From positions 288,485-352,484 of the forward strand of contig PADC01000008.1 of assembly GCA_002700385.1 (NCBI GenBank): DNA of 64,000 bases, read 5' to 3'. Numbering within the stretch: position 1 is the first letter of the stretch; every line of letters starts with the position of its first letter. Origin of the DNA: Cycloclasticus sp. Its GTDB lineage: Bacteria; Pseudomonadota; Gammaproteobacteria; Methylococcales; Cycloclasticaceae. Positions 26,686 to 35,300 of the stretch are shown piece by piece. Made by a program: the position numbers and the translations under genes. The notes beneath the pieces are model-generated. The model was given only the letters and a program-made list of their open reading frames with translations. It did not search any database and was not told the DNA's origin.

Positions 26686-27078
26686 TTAGGGCTTGTGAAG
26701 CCGAATCAACAACTCTGCCTCATCAACGGTTAAATGACACCTTTCAACAATTTCTTCAATCTCTGCCCCTTTCGTGGCCAATTCAATGGCTTCTTGAAAT
26801 GCTTGCAAGTGCTCAAATGTTTCACTTTCTTCTAGTTCTTCTATACGTTCCATCAAACTTCGTACCCGCCGCTCAGCTCCACCAACACGTTCATCAACAC
26901 CCAACCCACTTGCAGATAAAGCCGAAATGTCCTGCTGCACAATTTCAAATTTGTGACTAATTCTTGACACTGTTGCCTCTAAAGATTTAATCAAACGTTG
27001 CTGTTTCACCACAAATAGACACAGTACAGCGACTATCATTATCAACACTACCAACATTAAGGAGACATATATTTCCAT
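26686..27078 (-). CDS. DUF2802 membrane-anchored protein
   Basis: A 130-residue protein with one N-terminal transmembrane segment (about residues 5-24, VSLMLVVLIMIVAVLCLFVV), a coiled-coil middle (30-90) and a C-terminal helix-turn-helix-like end (LATKGAEIEEIVERCHLTVDEAELLIRLH) typical of DUF2802. The C-terminal segment resembles the 'A..G.s..eIA...gls..EAeLl..l' pattern. Function unknown. In Pseudomonas this family sits at the end of the motCD-cheW cluster, as here. Its ATG overlaps the stop of the 60-residue gene (TGATG), so the two are translated together. Confidence 0.85.
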   Translation of the reverse strand: MEIYVSLMLVVLIMIVAVLCLFVVKQQRLIKSLEATVSRISHKFEIVQQDISALSASGLGVDERVGGAERRVRSLMERIEELEESETFEHLQAFQEAIELATKGAEIEEIVERCHLTVDEAELLIRLHKP

Positions 27079-27260
27079 CAGATCCTTTCATCTATGTGGT
27101 TAGCTTGAGTTCCCTCAGGATTATCTTTCGTACCGTCTTTTGGCAACGACTTTCCTACCTCTTCATTATGTTTTTTTTCCACAGTCGGCATCGGTTTTTT
27201 ATCATCGGGTTTAATAGGTCGAATGACTTTACTTGGCGTTATTTTATTAATTCCAACCAT
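27078..27260 (-). CDS. 60-residue polar protein coupled to DUF2802 gene
   Basis: Unrecognised small protein. It is rich in Lys, Pro, Asp and Glu, probably disordered, with no membrane segment or cysteine. The N-terminus MVGINKITPSKVIRPIKPDDKK could be a short linear motif. Support for it being real: it fills the gap between motD (17 bases away) and the DUF2802 gene, it has a purine-rich GGGGG upstream of the ATG, and its stop overlaps the next start by one base. Against: low complexity and short length. It could deliver a peptide partner for DUF2802 or the stator; no function is proposed with confidence. Confidence 0.6.
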   Translation of the reverse strand: MVGINKITPSKVIRPIKPDDKKPMPTVEKKHNEEVGKSLPKDGTKDNPEGTQANHIDERI

Positions 27261-27277
27261 AAATTTGGCCCCCCATT

Positions 27278-28291
27278 CTAATTTAAGAACTTATTAAATC
27301 GACTGCTTTTAGCTTTTTCAAGTTTTTCTATTTTGTCAGCTATTGACTCATCGGGGTCATCGGCATTCTCTTCCGGAAACGCAATCGCTTCTTGCAACTC
27401 TACAGCTTTCTCCTCAACAATGTTTGGCTTTTCCTTTATGTTATCTGTTGTTTTTCTTTTTTCTGCAAAACGAGAAATGGCATTCGATTGAATGACGATG
27501 ACAACCCGTCTGTTCCTTTCACGACCTTCCGGGGTACTATTATCTTCAATGGGGTGATATTGCCCATAGCCAACAGCAGCCAAACGCTCGGGATTAATAC
27601 CGTATTTTGCAAATAAATGCACAACACTGGCTGCACGAGCCGCTGATAACTCCCAGTTGGAAGGGTATTCATACGAATTAATGGGAATGTTATCGGTGAA
27701 CCCTTCAACTTGCACCGCGTTATTCAATTTCCGTACAGGCTTAGCGACCTTCCATAGCACCCTTAAAGCTTCGTCTGATAACGTCGCATTACCGCTACCA
27801 AACAGCATACTGCTATTTAGTTCGATCTCAACCCATAGGTCATTCTTCTCTACAGACACAAGGTCTCTATCAATCTGTGAAGACAAAGCTTTTTCTAAGG
27901 TGTTAGCCAATTGGCTTAACACTCGCTTTTCATTGACGTTTTGATTTGCGTTGACATCTTGATCAACCATTTGGGCCGTTTGTTGCGGCTTCGCCTCAGA
28001 AAACAGATCGGGAATCACCTGATCACCTCCATTCTCAGACTTCATCAATTCTTCAATCAGTTCTTTGTTTTGCAAAATTTCGCCAATCTCAATCGGGCTC
28101 ATGGTTCTTGACTCACCCTTAAAGGCACCGTCCAGCGTGCTGGATAATACTCGATATTTCCCTTCGTTAACCGAAGAAACAGAATACATCACCACAAAAA
28201 AAGCAAACAAAAGCGTAATAAAATCGGCATAAGAGACCATCCACCTTTCATGGTTTTCGGGCTCTTCAACTTTTCGTTTTCGCCTGGCCAT
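27278..28291 (-). CDS. motD: flagellar motor protein MotD (MotB family)
   Basis: Stator subunit that anchors the motor to peptidoglycan and conducts ions. It has 337 residues: a cytoplasmic Arg/Lys-rich N-terminus, a single membrane segment with the essential aspartate Asp23 (WMVSYADFITLLFAFFVVMY), a linker and plug region, then an OmpA-like domain (VEGFTDNIPI; SNWELSAARAASVVHLF; GRERNRRVVIVI), and a long polar tail of about 65 residues after the OmpA domain. It follows motC by 3 bases. With motC it forms the second stator type known from Pseudomonas; no motAB is in the window. The extended C-terminal tail is longer than in MotB. Confidence 0.92.
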   Translation of the reverse strand: MARRKRKVEEPENHERWMVSYADFITLLFAFFVVMYSVSSVNEGKYRVLSSTLDGAFKGESRTMSPIEIGEILQNKELIEELMKSENGGDQVIPDLFSEAKPQQTAQMVDQDVNANQNVNEKRVLSQLANTLEKALSSQIDRDLVSVEKNDLWVEIELNSSMLFGSGNATLSDEALRVLWKVAKPVRKLNNAVQVEGFTDNIPINSYEYPSNWELSAARAASVVHLFAKYGINPERLAAVGYGQYHPIEDNSTPEGRERNRRVVIVIQSNAISRFAEKRKTTDNIKEKPNIVEEKAVELQEAIAFPEENADDPDESIADKIEKLEKAKSSRFNKFLN

Positions 28292-28294
28292 TAT

Positions 28295-29032
28295 TTACAA
28301 ATAACCCTGTAGCTTTATCTCAACATTACGCGGATTTTCGCCTTCGGCAATCGCCGCAATGCCTTCTATTAACATTTCCCTTGATTGAGAATAAGCATGA
28401 ATTTGAGACTTCAGTTTAGCCGCGACGGGTATAAAAAATAAATTCGCTAACCCCACTCCATAAATCGTTGCAACAAAGGCCGTCGCAATACCCGCACCTA
28501 ATTTACTTGGGTCGGATAAGTTTTGCATGACATGAATCAACCCCATAACAGCACCAATAATACCGATAGTGGGCGCATAACCGCCCATTGATTCAAAAAC
28601 TTTTGCACTGTGAAGCTGTTTTGACTCAAGCGCTTCCAATTCAACCATTAAAATATCTCTGATAATTTCGGGCTCTGCACCATCGACTAATAACTGCATT
28701 CCTTTTTTTGCAAACGCATCCTTTTCTTCATCCACAACAATTTCGAGACCCAGAAGACCTTCTCGCCTTGCTATCTCACTCCACTCAGTTATTCTATCAA
28801 TGGTATCCTTCATTTTGAGATTAGGTGGAAATAGCACCCACGTTAATAACTTCATCGCACCTAAAAATATTTTGGCTGGGGATTGCAACAACGCCGCACC
28901 AAAGGTTCCGCCTAGTACAATTAAGGCAGCTGGTCCATTTAATAAAGCGTCAAGATGACCGCCATCCAAGAAATTCCCACCCAGAATAGCGCCGAATCCA
29001 ATAATGACGCCCAAAATAGTCAAGATATCCAA
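28295..29032 (-). CDS. motC: flagellar motor protein MotC (MotA family)
   Basis: The 245-residue stator subunit with four membrane segments: near residues 3-22, 33-53, 150-170 and 180-200. Between the second and third is the large cytoplasmic loop that touches FliG. MotA-family signatures are GGTFGAALLQSP near residue 42 and ESMGGYAPTIGIIGAVMGLIHVMQNLSDPSKLGAGIATAFVATIYGVGLAN, whose two prolines/threonines line the ion path. The start is TTG at 29032, eight bases after GGGAG. It lies between fliA and motD; the chemotaxis genes normally found between fliA and motC in Pseudomonas are missing. Confidence 0.92.
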   Translation of the reverse strand: MDILTILGVIIGFGAILGGNFLDGGHLDALLNGPAALIVLGGTFGAALLQSPAKIFLGAMKLLTWVLFPPNLKMKDTIDRITEWSEIARREGLLGLEIVVDEEKDAFAKKGMQLLVDGAEPEIIRDILMVELEALESKQLHSAKVFESMGGYAPTIGIIGAVMGLIHVMQNLSDPSKLGAGIATAFVATIYGVGLANLFFIPVAAKLKSQIHAYSQSREMLIEGIAAIAEGENPRNVEIKLQGYL

Positions 29033-29082
29033 ACCACAATCTCCCTAACCCGTGATCTTTTGAAATAAATATAAAAATACAC

Positions 29083-29128
29083 CATAGCGCCCTGTTTTAT
29101 AAAAACATTTGTATATCAAAGCGCTATG
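29083..29128 (-). repeat. 8-bp inverted repeat at the end of fliA
   Basis: CATAGCGC (29083-29090) and GCGCTATG (29121-29128) are perfect inverted copies around an AT-rich 30-base loop. One arm covers the fliA stop codon and the other lies 50 bases before motC. There is no T-tract, so it is not a simple terminator; an mRNA hairpin that limits motCD expression or protects the fliA 3' end is possible. Confidence 0.5.
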
Positions 29129-29840
29129 ACGTTGAGGGTGCATAATTTAGCAGACGGGATTTCAATCGAAGCATCGCCTGATTATTGATTTGGCAAGCGC
29201 GTGACTCACTCACCCCTATCACATTCCCAATTTCTTTTAAATTTAGCTCTTCATCATAATACAACGAGACCACCATTTGCTCTCTTTCAGGCAGGCTGGA
29301 AATAGCTTCCATTAATGCAACTCTAAAATCATCCTCGTTGATATTCTCCAAAATGTTTTCAGAGGATGCCTGGTGGTCGTCATTGTCTAGCTCATCGGTG
29401 CTAAACAAACGACAACACGTGCTATCTTGTAATATTTTATGATATTCCTCTATCGTAATCTCAAGTAAAGCGGCTATTTCAGTATCACGAGCATCGCGCC
29501 CGGTTTCTTGTTCAATTTGCTGCATCACTTGAGTGATTTGACGTGCTTTCCTATGAACAGACCGAGGTGTCCAATCTGTCCGCCGGACATCATCCAACAT
29601 AGCCCCGCGTATGCGAATACCTGCATAGGTTGCAAAACTGGCTCCTTGCTGATCATTGTAGTTACTCGAGGCTTCTAATAAACCCAACATACCCGCCTGA
29701 ATAAGGTCTTCAACCAAGACGTTATCAGGTAGTTTTGCGAGCAAATGGTAGGCTATCCTTTTTACCAGTGGCGCGTGTGTAGCAACCAGTTCCCCAGCCG
29801 TCTTTGCTTGAAGATTGGTATACATCGCAATGCCATTCAC
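29124..29840 (-). CDS. fliA: flagellar sigma factor FliA (sigma-28)
   Basis: RNA polymerase sigma factor for late flagellar genes. The 238-residue length matches E. coli FliA (239). Region 2 is seen in HAPLVKRIAYHLLAKLPDNVLVEDLIQAGMLGLLEA and GIRIRGAMLDDVRRTDW, which recognises the -10 element; region 4 is in LPEREQMVVSLYYDEELNLKEIGNVIGVSESRACQIN. The start is taken as GTG at 29840, overlapping the fleN stop, because AGGAG lies eight bases upstream; an ATG at 29825 is the alternative. No FlgM anti-sigma gene is in the window. I found no clear sigma-28 promoter (TAAAGTTT-N11-GCCGATAA type) nearby. Confidence 0.95.
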   Translation of the reverse strand: MNGIAMYTNLQAKTAGELVATHAPLVKRIAYHLLAKLPDNVLVEDLIQAGMLGLLEASSNYNDQQGASFATYAGIRIRGAMLDDVRRTDWTPRSVHRKARQITQVMQQIEQETGRDARDTEIAALLEITIEEYHKILQDSTCCRLFSTDELDNDDHQASSENILENINEDDFRVALMEAISSLPEREQMVVSLYYDEELNLKEIGNVIGVSESRACQINNQAMLRLKSRLLNYAPSTS

Positions 29841-30673
29841 CCCGTCGACTCCTCCATTTGACTGGATTGAATAAGCCGCTCGACAAAAAACTCTAAATAA
29901 CCCGCGGCGCCGCGCTGTACAGGCCAGCTGTTTATTTTTTTTGCAAGGTGCTTAATCGCTATTGAAACTTGGCTATTGGGTGAAGACTCAACAACGGCTT
30001 GTTGTTTTTGTACTGATTTTCGTAAGGTTTTGTCAAAGGGTACAGCCCCGGTAAAATACAAAGCTACTTCTAAATATTGATCAGTCACTTTACAAAGTTT
30101 TTGGTACAACGCCTGACCATGTTGAAGAGATTCAACCATATTTGTAACCACGTGGAAACGATTGAGCCCATGGTCACGGTTTAACAGTTTAATTAACGCA
30201 TACGCATCGGTTAATGATGTAGGCTCGTCACAAACGACGACAATAACCTCCTGACACGCTCTTGCAAAATTGACCACGCCCCCATGTATGCCAGCCGCAG
30301 TATCAACCAATAATAAATCAATGTCTTCTTGAAATTCACTAAACGCATTGATAATGCCAGCTTGTTCCATCGTACCCATTTCGGCCATATGCTGAACTCC
30401 TGAAGAGGCCGGGATGACTTTTAAACCACTGGGGCCTTCAACCACAATATCATCTAAGCTTTTCTCGCCACTCAGCACATGTGTCAGGTTATAGTTAGGG
30501 TGCAATCCAAGTAAAATATCGACGTTGGCTAACCCCATATCGGCATCAAGCAAGGCCACCTTCTGCCCCAATTTACAAAAAGAGATACCAAGGTTTACAG
30601 ACAAATTCGTCTTCCCCACACCTCCTTTACCACTTGCTATTGCAATGACCCTGACAGGCTTTTTGTTTTTCAT
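29837..30673 (-). CDS. fleN: flagellar number regulator FleN/FlhG (MinD-like ATPase)
   Basis: FleN limits the number of polar flagella, in part by opposing the sigma-54 activator FleQ and by acting on FlhF. It is a ParA/MinD-type ATPase with the deviant Walker A KGGVGKT at about residues 16-22, VALLDADMGLANVDILLGL (switch I region) and LLVDTAAGI (switch II). The open frame starts at 30721 inside flhF, but ATG 30673 is chosen: it follows AGGA by nine bases and gives 278 residues, close to P. aeruginosa FleN (280). The order flhF-fleN-fliA is the standard one for monopolar flagellates. No FleQ-type regulator gene is in the window. Confidence 0.93.
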   Translation of the reverse strand: MKNKKPVRVIAIASGKGGVGKTNLSVNLGISFCKLGQKVALLDADMGLANVDILLGLHPNYNLTHVLSGEKSLDDIVVEGPSGLKVIPASSGVQHMAEMGTMEQAGIINAFSEFQEDIDLLLVDTAAGIHGGVVNFARACQEVIVVVCDEPTSLTDAYALIKLLNRDHGLNRFHVVTNMVESLQHGQALYQKLCKVTDQYLEVALYFTGAVPFDKTLRKSVQKQQAVVESSPNSQVSIAIKHLAKKINSWPVQRGAAGYLEFFVERLIQSSQMEESTG

Positions 30674-30707
30674 ATGACTCATTCCTGATGCCTGATTTAC
30701 ACCCTCT

Positions 30708-32012
30708 TTAAACATTCGCATGCTGCGATGACTCGTCTAATAAAACATACAAGGCTATATCCTCTTCATCTGCAGGTATACCTGTTGGCTCAATAAACGT
30801 TGCCATTAAGTCGTTTGCCGAGGGGAAATGAAGGTCTTCAGGCACTCGTTGGCCGTCCGTTACAAAGCCCAATGGGAGTTGTTGCTCAATAATCGCTGAG
30901 AGCGCACTGCCTGGACAATCTGTCTCATCCAGTTTACTGAGAATACAACCCTTAGGTTCAACATCTTGAAAAGTTCTTATCACTTCTCGCATGGCTCGGT
31001 TTTCTGTTGTTGCAGAAATCACTAGGTAGTTATCTATTTCAAACTTATCATCTTGAAGCAATTTAAATTGCTCTGTCATACGAATATCACGTTGACTCAT
31101 TCCTGCTGTATCAATTAACACCAAACGTTTATCAACAAAATCGGTTAATGCATCCTGAAAGTCATTCTGTGTTGATGCAACACGCATAGGAACACCCAAA
31201 ATTCGGGCGAAATTACTCAGCTGTTCATGGGCACCAATTCTAAAATTATCTGTTGTGATTAAAGCCAGGGAATCGGGGCCGTGTCGCATTCTGAAGCGTG
31301 CAGCAATTTTTGCAATGGTCGTTGTTTTACCTACACCCGTTGGCCCCACTAAAGCAATTAAACCACCGTCATCCAATAGTGTGTTTTCCATAATAGGTAA
31401 CGAATTTGCGGCTAATTTAAGGCAATTTATCCATGCCGTTTCAAGCTCGGTTTCTGACGCCACCATTTCAGCTAATTTGACACTCAATTTTTTTGTAAAG
31501 CCCGTGTCCAGTAAACGTCGAATCACATCTATCCGCACAGGGTTTTGCTGCGTCTGGTCGGCCCAAGACAGTTCATTTAACACGGTTCTAAATTCATGTC
31601 TCATCATATCCAATTCGTGTTTAACGGCTGTTATAGCCGGGTCTTCAACCCATTGCTTTTTAATTTCAACCGCTGCTTTTTTTGCCACATGAGATTGACG
31701 AGGCTTTTTCTTTTCAACAACTTTCTGTTTGTTTGGCGTGTAGTCTTCCCTGTACGACTGTTTAATCGGTTTATCCCAGTCTATCGACACCTTATCTTTT
31801 TCTAGCTCTTCATCCAGTCGCGTATCCAGTCGCGTTTCTTTTTCATCTGCGGCCGCTCTAACAGCTTGCTCATCATAGTCTTTTGCCGCCACAATCTCGA
31901 CACCCTTATCCACTTTGCTATTAGATAAGATAACAGCGTCTGCGCCTAATTGTTCTTTGACTAATTTTAGTGCTTCACGCATGTCTGGAGCAAAAAACCG
32001 TTTAATTTTCAT
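30708..32012 (-). CDS. flhF: flagellar pole-placement GTPase FlhF
   Basis: FlhF is an SRP-family GTPase that places the flagellum at the cell pole. The 434-residue protein has a basic N-terminal B domain (1-120), an N domain (about 125-210) and a G domain with the P-loop GPTGVGKT (223-230), TTDNFRIGAHEQL, LIDTAGMSQRD and a SKLDETDCPG guanine-specificity motif. A ribosome-binding site with GAGG precedes the ATG. It is 23 bases downstream of flhA and just upstream of fleN. Its presence with FleN predicts a polar flagellum. Confidence 0.95.
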   Translation of the reverse strand: MKIKRFFAPDMREALKLVKEQLGADAVILSNSKVDKGVEIVAAKDYDEQAVRAAADEKETRLDTRLDEELEKDKVSIDWDKPIKQSYREDYTPNKQKVVEKKKPRQSHVAKKAAVEIKKQWVEDPAITAVKHELDMMRHEFRTVLNELSWADQTQQNPVRIDVIRRLLDTGFTKKLSVKLAEMVASETELETAWINCLKLAANSLPIMENTLLDDGGLIALVGPTGVGKTTTIAKIAARFRMRHGPDSLALITTDNFRIGAHEQLSNFARILGVPMRVASTQNDFQDALTDFVDKRLVLIDTAGMSQRDIRMTEQFKLLQDDKFEIDNYLVISATTENRAMREVIRTFQDVEPKGCILSKLDETDCPGSALSAIIEQQLPLGFVTDGQRVPEDLHFPSANDLMATFIEPTGIPADEEDIALYVLLDESSQHANV

Positions 32013-32035
32013 AACATATACCCTCGTAAAGTCGA

Positions 32036-34126
32036 TTAACCATTTTGTCCAACACTGCCGACAACACGCACTTGCCGGTCCTCAGGGATTTCGTTATAAG
32101 ACAAAACATTTAACGTAGAAATAGAATGACGAACAAAATGGGCTAACCAAGGGCGTAAAAATCCTGACACTAGAAGCACCGCACTTTTCCCTTCCATTTC
32201 CAATTTTTGGGTACTTGCTTGTAATGCTTTTATCATTCTTTCTGCCAATCCTGGTTCCAATCCAGCGCTACCATCTTCTGACGCTTGCAGGCTTTGCTGC
32301 AATAACCGTTCCAAATCAGGATCTAGCGTAATGACTGAAAGTTCGCTGTCTAACCCACTGATTTTCTGGACAATTGAGCGTCCGAGTGCAATTCGAACTG
32401 AGGCCGTTAAAGCGCCAGCTTCTTGACTGATACGCCCGTGTTCAATCAATGTTTCCGCTATGGTTCGCATATCTCGGACCGGGATATTCTCCTGCAGCAA
32501 ATTTTGGAGAACTTTCACCACGGTGCCCAATGAAATAGTTTCGGGTACCAAGTCTTCAACCAATTTCGGCGCTGATTTTTTCAAGGTATCCAGCATTTGT
32601 TGAACTTCTTCATGCCCCAGTAACTCATGTGCATGCGTTTGTATTATTTGACTTAAATGGGTAGCCACAACGGTGCCGGGGTCAACGACGGTGTACCCCA
32701 TGGTTTGGGCTTGATCTTTTTGTACCGCTTCCACCCAAATAGCATCCAAGCCAAAAGCGGGGTCTTTTGTGGCAATTCCTTGAAGCTCACCAAACACTTG
32801 TCCGGGGTTAATGGCCAATTCTCTATCGGTATGAATCTCAACCTCGCCAATATTCACTCCCATCAAGGTTAATCGATAAACATTGGGCGCCAGATCTAAA
32901 TTGTCACGGATATGCACAGATGGGATTAGAAAACCTAATTCCTGCGATAATTTCTTACGAACCCCTTTTATGCGCGACATTAATTCACCACCTTGCGTTT
33001 TATCGACCAGTGGAATCAAGCGATAACCGACCTCTAGGCCAATCATATCGACTGGTGCCACATCATCCCAAGAGAGCTCCTTCGGTTCTTCGGGCAATGT
33101 TTGCACAGGTGATTCAGCTTCTGATGCCCTCGTTTCAGCCAGCATATGTTTCTTATGGACTGTGTAGGCAACGTACGCTAATGCACCAGCCAATGAGATA
33201 AATACTAAGTTCGGCATGCCGGGTATGAGCCCTAGCGAGCCTATTATGGCGGCAGAAATAGCCAATGCTTTCGGGTTATTTAAGACTTGCAATGAAACCT
33301 GCTCGCCCATATCTTGATTACTATTCACACGTGTCACAATAATGGCGGTTGCGGTCGAAAGCAGTAAACCCGGTATCTGAGCAACAAGGCCATCACCAAT
33401 GGTCAATAAGGTGTAATATTCCATGGCTTGAGAAAAATCCAAATCGTGTTGAATGACACCAACACTCAAACCACCGACAATATTAATTAATAAAATCAAA
33501 ATGCCCGCTATGGCATCTCCCCGAACAAATTTACTCGCACCATCCATAGAACCGTAAAAATCTGATTCCTGACTGATTTCTGCACGCCTGTCACGTGCTT
33601 CATCTTGAGTCAATATGCCGGCATTTAAATCTGCATCAATTGCCATTTGTTTTCCCGGCATCGCGTCCAGAGTGAATCGAGCACTCACTTCTGAGACCCG
33701 CCCAGCACCTTTTGTGACCACCACAAAGTTAATGATAATTAGAATACTAAACACAACCAAACCCACCGCGTAATTACCACCTATAACAAACGCACCAAAG
33801 GCCTCAATCACTTTACCTGCGGCATCTCCGCCGTTATGTCCTTCTAATAAAACGACGCGCGTAGAGGCCACGTTCAAACTCAGCCTTAACAAGGTTGCTA
33901 CTAATAAAAAACTGGGGAAAACAGCAAAATCTAAAGGGCGTAAGGCGTAAACAACTGCCAGCAAAACTATCAACGATAAAGCGATATTAAAAGTGAATAA
34001 AATATCCAAAAGAAAAGGAGGCAAAGGCAACACGAGCATCGCCAAAATCACCATTATCAATACCGGTGCTCCCAAGCCATTTCGCGCAAAATCTAATAAC
34101 ATTTTTGTAATTTCATTAAAATTCAT
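32036..34126 (-). CDS. flhA: flagellar biosynthesis protein FlhA
   Basis: FlhA is the large export-gate subunit; its cytoplasmic ring docks chaperone-substrate complexes. It has 696 residues (usual about 690-700): eight membrane segments within residues 15-330, the FHIPEP-family signature region SEVSARFTLDAMPGKQMAIDADLNAG with its charged FHIPEP loop, and a cytoplasmic domain from about 360. The C-terminal part VRRSHRP-like region appears as RPWLAHFVRHSISTLNVLSYNEIP. Part of the fliL-to-flhF gene run, 27 bases downstream of flhB. Confidence 0.97.
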   Translation of the reverse strand: MNFNEITKMLLDFARNGLGAPVLIMVILAMLVLPLPPFLLDILFTFNIALSLIVLLAVVYALRPLDFAVFPSFLLVATLLRLSLNVASTRVVLLEGHNGGDAAGKVIEAFGAFVIGGNYAVGLVVFSILIIINFVVVTKGAGRVSEVSARFTLDAMPGKQMAIDADLNAGILTQDEARDRRAEISQESDFYGSMDGASKFVRGDAIAGILILLINIVGGLSVGVIQHDLDFSQAMEYYTLLTIGDGLVAQIPGLLLSTATAIIVTRVNSNQDMGEQVSLQVLNNPKALAISAAIIGSLGLIPGMPNLVFISLAGALAYVAYTVHKKHMLAETRASEAESPVQTLPEEPKELSWDDVAPVDMIGLEVGYRLIPLVDKTQGGELMSRIKGVRKKLSQELGFLIPSVHIRDNLDLAPNVYRLTLMGVNIGEVEIHTDRELAINPGQVFGELQGIATKDPAFGLDAIWVEAVQKDQAQTMGYTVVDPGTVVATHLSQIIQTHAHELLGHEEVQQMLDTLKKSAPKLVEDLVPETISLGTVVKVLQNLLQENIPVRDMRTIAETLIEHGRISQEAGALTASVRIALGRSIVQKISGLDSELSVITLDPDLERLLQQSLQASEDGSAGLEPGLAERMIKALQASTQKLEMEGKSAVLLVSGFLRPWLAHFVRHSISTLNVLSYNEIPEDRQVRVVGSVGQNG

Positions 34127-34153
34127 GGTGTGTCGCCATCGTCAGTAAACGTG

Positions 34154-35299
34154 TTAATACGTCTTATTTGAATATTTTTTATATTCTTCTGGAATCGGAA
34201 TATCGCCAGGTGCTGCTGGTTTTCTCCATCGTTTTTCTTTCGCAATTCGCAACTGATAAACATAAGCCAAGACTTGAGCCACTGCTAAGTAGAGGCCTCT
34301 GGGTACTTCTTCATCAATCTCAGTTGTGAAGAACAATGCACGAGCTAACGGTGGCGCTGACACCAGAGTAATACCCTTGCCAACAGCAATGTTTCTGATT
34401 TGAGCCGCCATAAAATCGGCACCTTTAGCCACCACGATTGGCGCTCCGCTTCCACCTTCATCGTACTTTATCGCCACTGCAAAGTGAGTCGGGTTAGTGA
34501 CAATAACGTCTGCTTTGGGTACTTCCTCCAGCATCCTGCCTTGAGACAATTCTTGTTGTAATTGACGAACTTTACCTTTGACTTCAGGTCGTCCCTCCGT
34601 TTGCTTCATCTCATCTTTAACTTCTTGCAGCGTCATTTTTAACTTCTTTTTGTATTCCCATAAGCTAAATGGCACATCAATGGCCACCACAATTAATAAC
34701 GAGCAACACAAAATAACGAATGACACCGTCATAACATCACTGGCGCGAATCAGAGCCTCTACTAACGGTAATCGAGTCAGGTAAATAAATTCTGGCAAGT
34801 AAATCTCAACCAACAAAGCCATAATGCCGAGTATTAAGCCAAACTTAAGTAACGATTTAACAAGCTCTATTAAACTGCGTACGGCGAACATACGTTTAAA
34901 ACCTTCGATGGGGTTCATTTTACTGGCCTTAGGCGCAATGGCCTCAGCACTAAAAGACCAACCGCCCATTGAAATTGGCCCTGCTATAGCGGCAACAACC
35001 ATTGCAGCTAAAAAAGGCGCTACAAACACCAAGGCTTCCTGCATGGCCAGTTGTAAATTATTAACTGTCACCAAGGGGTCAAAGAGCTCATTTCTTTCAA
35101 TCTTGAAGGCACCTTCCATCACTTGCCACATCCCTTTAATGATTTGATCACCCGTCAGCCAGATCATAAATGAACCGACTATTAACACCATCACCGTATT
35201 CAATTCTTTAGAGCGTGCAATATCCCCTTTTTTTCGAGCATCTTGCTCCCGTTTCGCGGTGGGTTCTTCGGTTTTTTCCTGTCCGTTCTCATTTGCCAT
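34154..35299 (-). CDS. flhB: flagellar export switch protein FlhB
   Basis: FlhB switches export from hook to filament subunits after autocleavage. The 381-residue protein has a polar N-terminus (EKTEEPTAKREQDARKKGDIARSKEL), four membrane segments between residues 35 and 210, and a cytoplasmic domain with the self-cleavage motif Asn269-Pro270-Thr271-His272. The same numbering as in Salmonella is retained. It lies directly downstream of fliR (1-base gap). A paralogue of its C-terminal domain without the cleavage motif is encoded at 26396-26680. Confidence 0.97.
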   Translation of the reverse strand: MANENGQEKTEEPTAKREQDARKKGDIARSKELNTVMVLIVGSFMIWLTGDQIIKGMWQVMEGAFKIERNELFDPLVTVNNLQLAMQEALVFVAPFLAAMVVAAIAGPISMGGWSFSAEAIAPKASKMNPIEGFKRMFAVRSLIELVKSLLKFGLILGIMALLVEIYLPEFIYLTRLPLVEALIRASDVMTVSFVILCCSLLIVVAIDVPFSLWEYKKKLKMTLQEVKDEMKQTEGRPEVKGKVRQLQQELSQGRMLEEVPKADVIVTNPTHFAVAIKYDEGGSGAPIVVAKGADFMAAQIRNIAVGKGITLVSAPPLARALFFTTEIDEEVPRGLYLAVAQVLAYVYQLRIAKEKRWRKPAAPGDIPIPEEYKKYSNKTY

Positions 35300-35300
35300 A

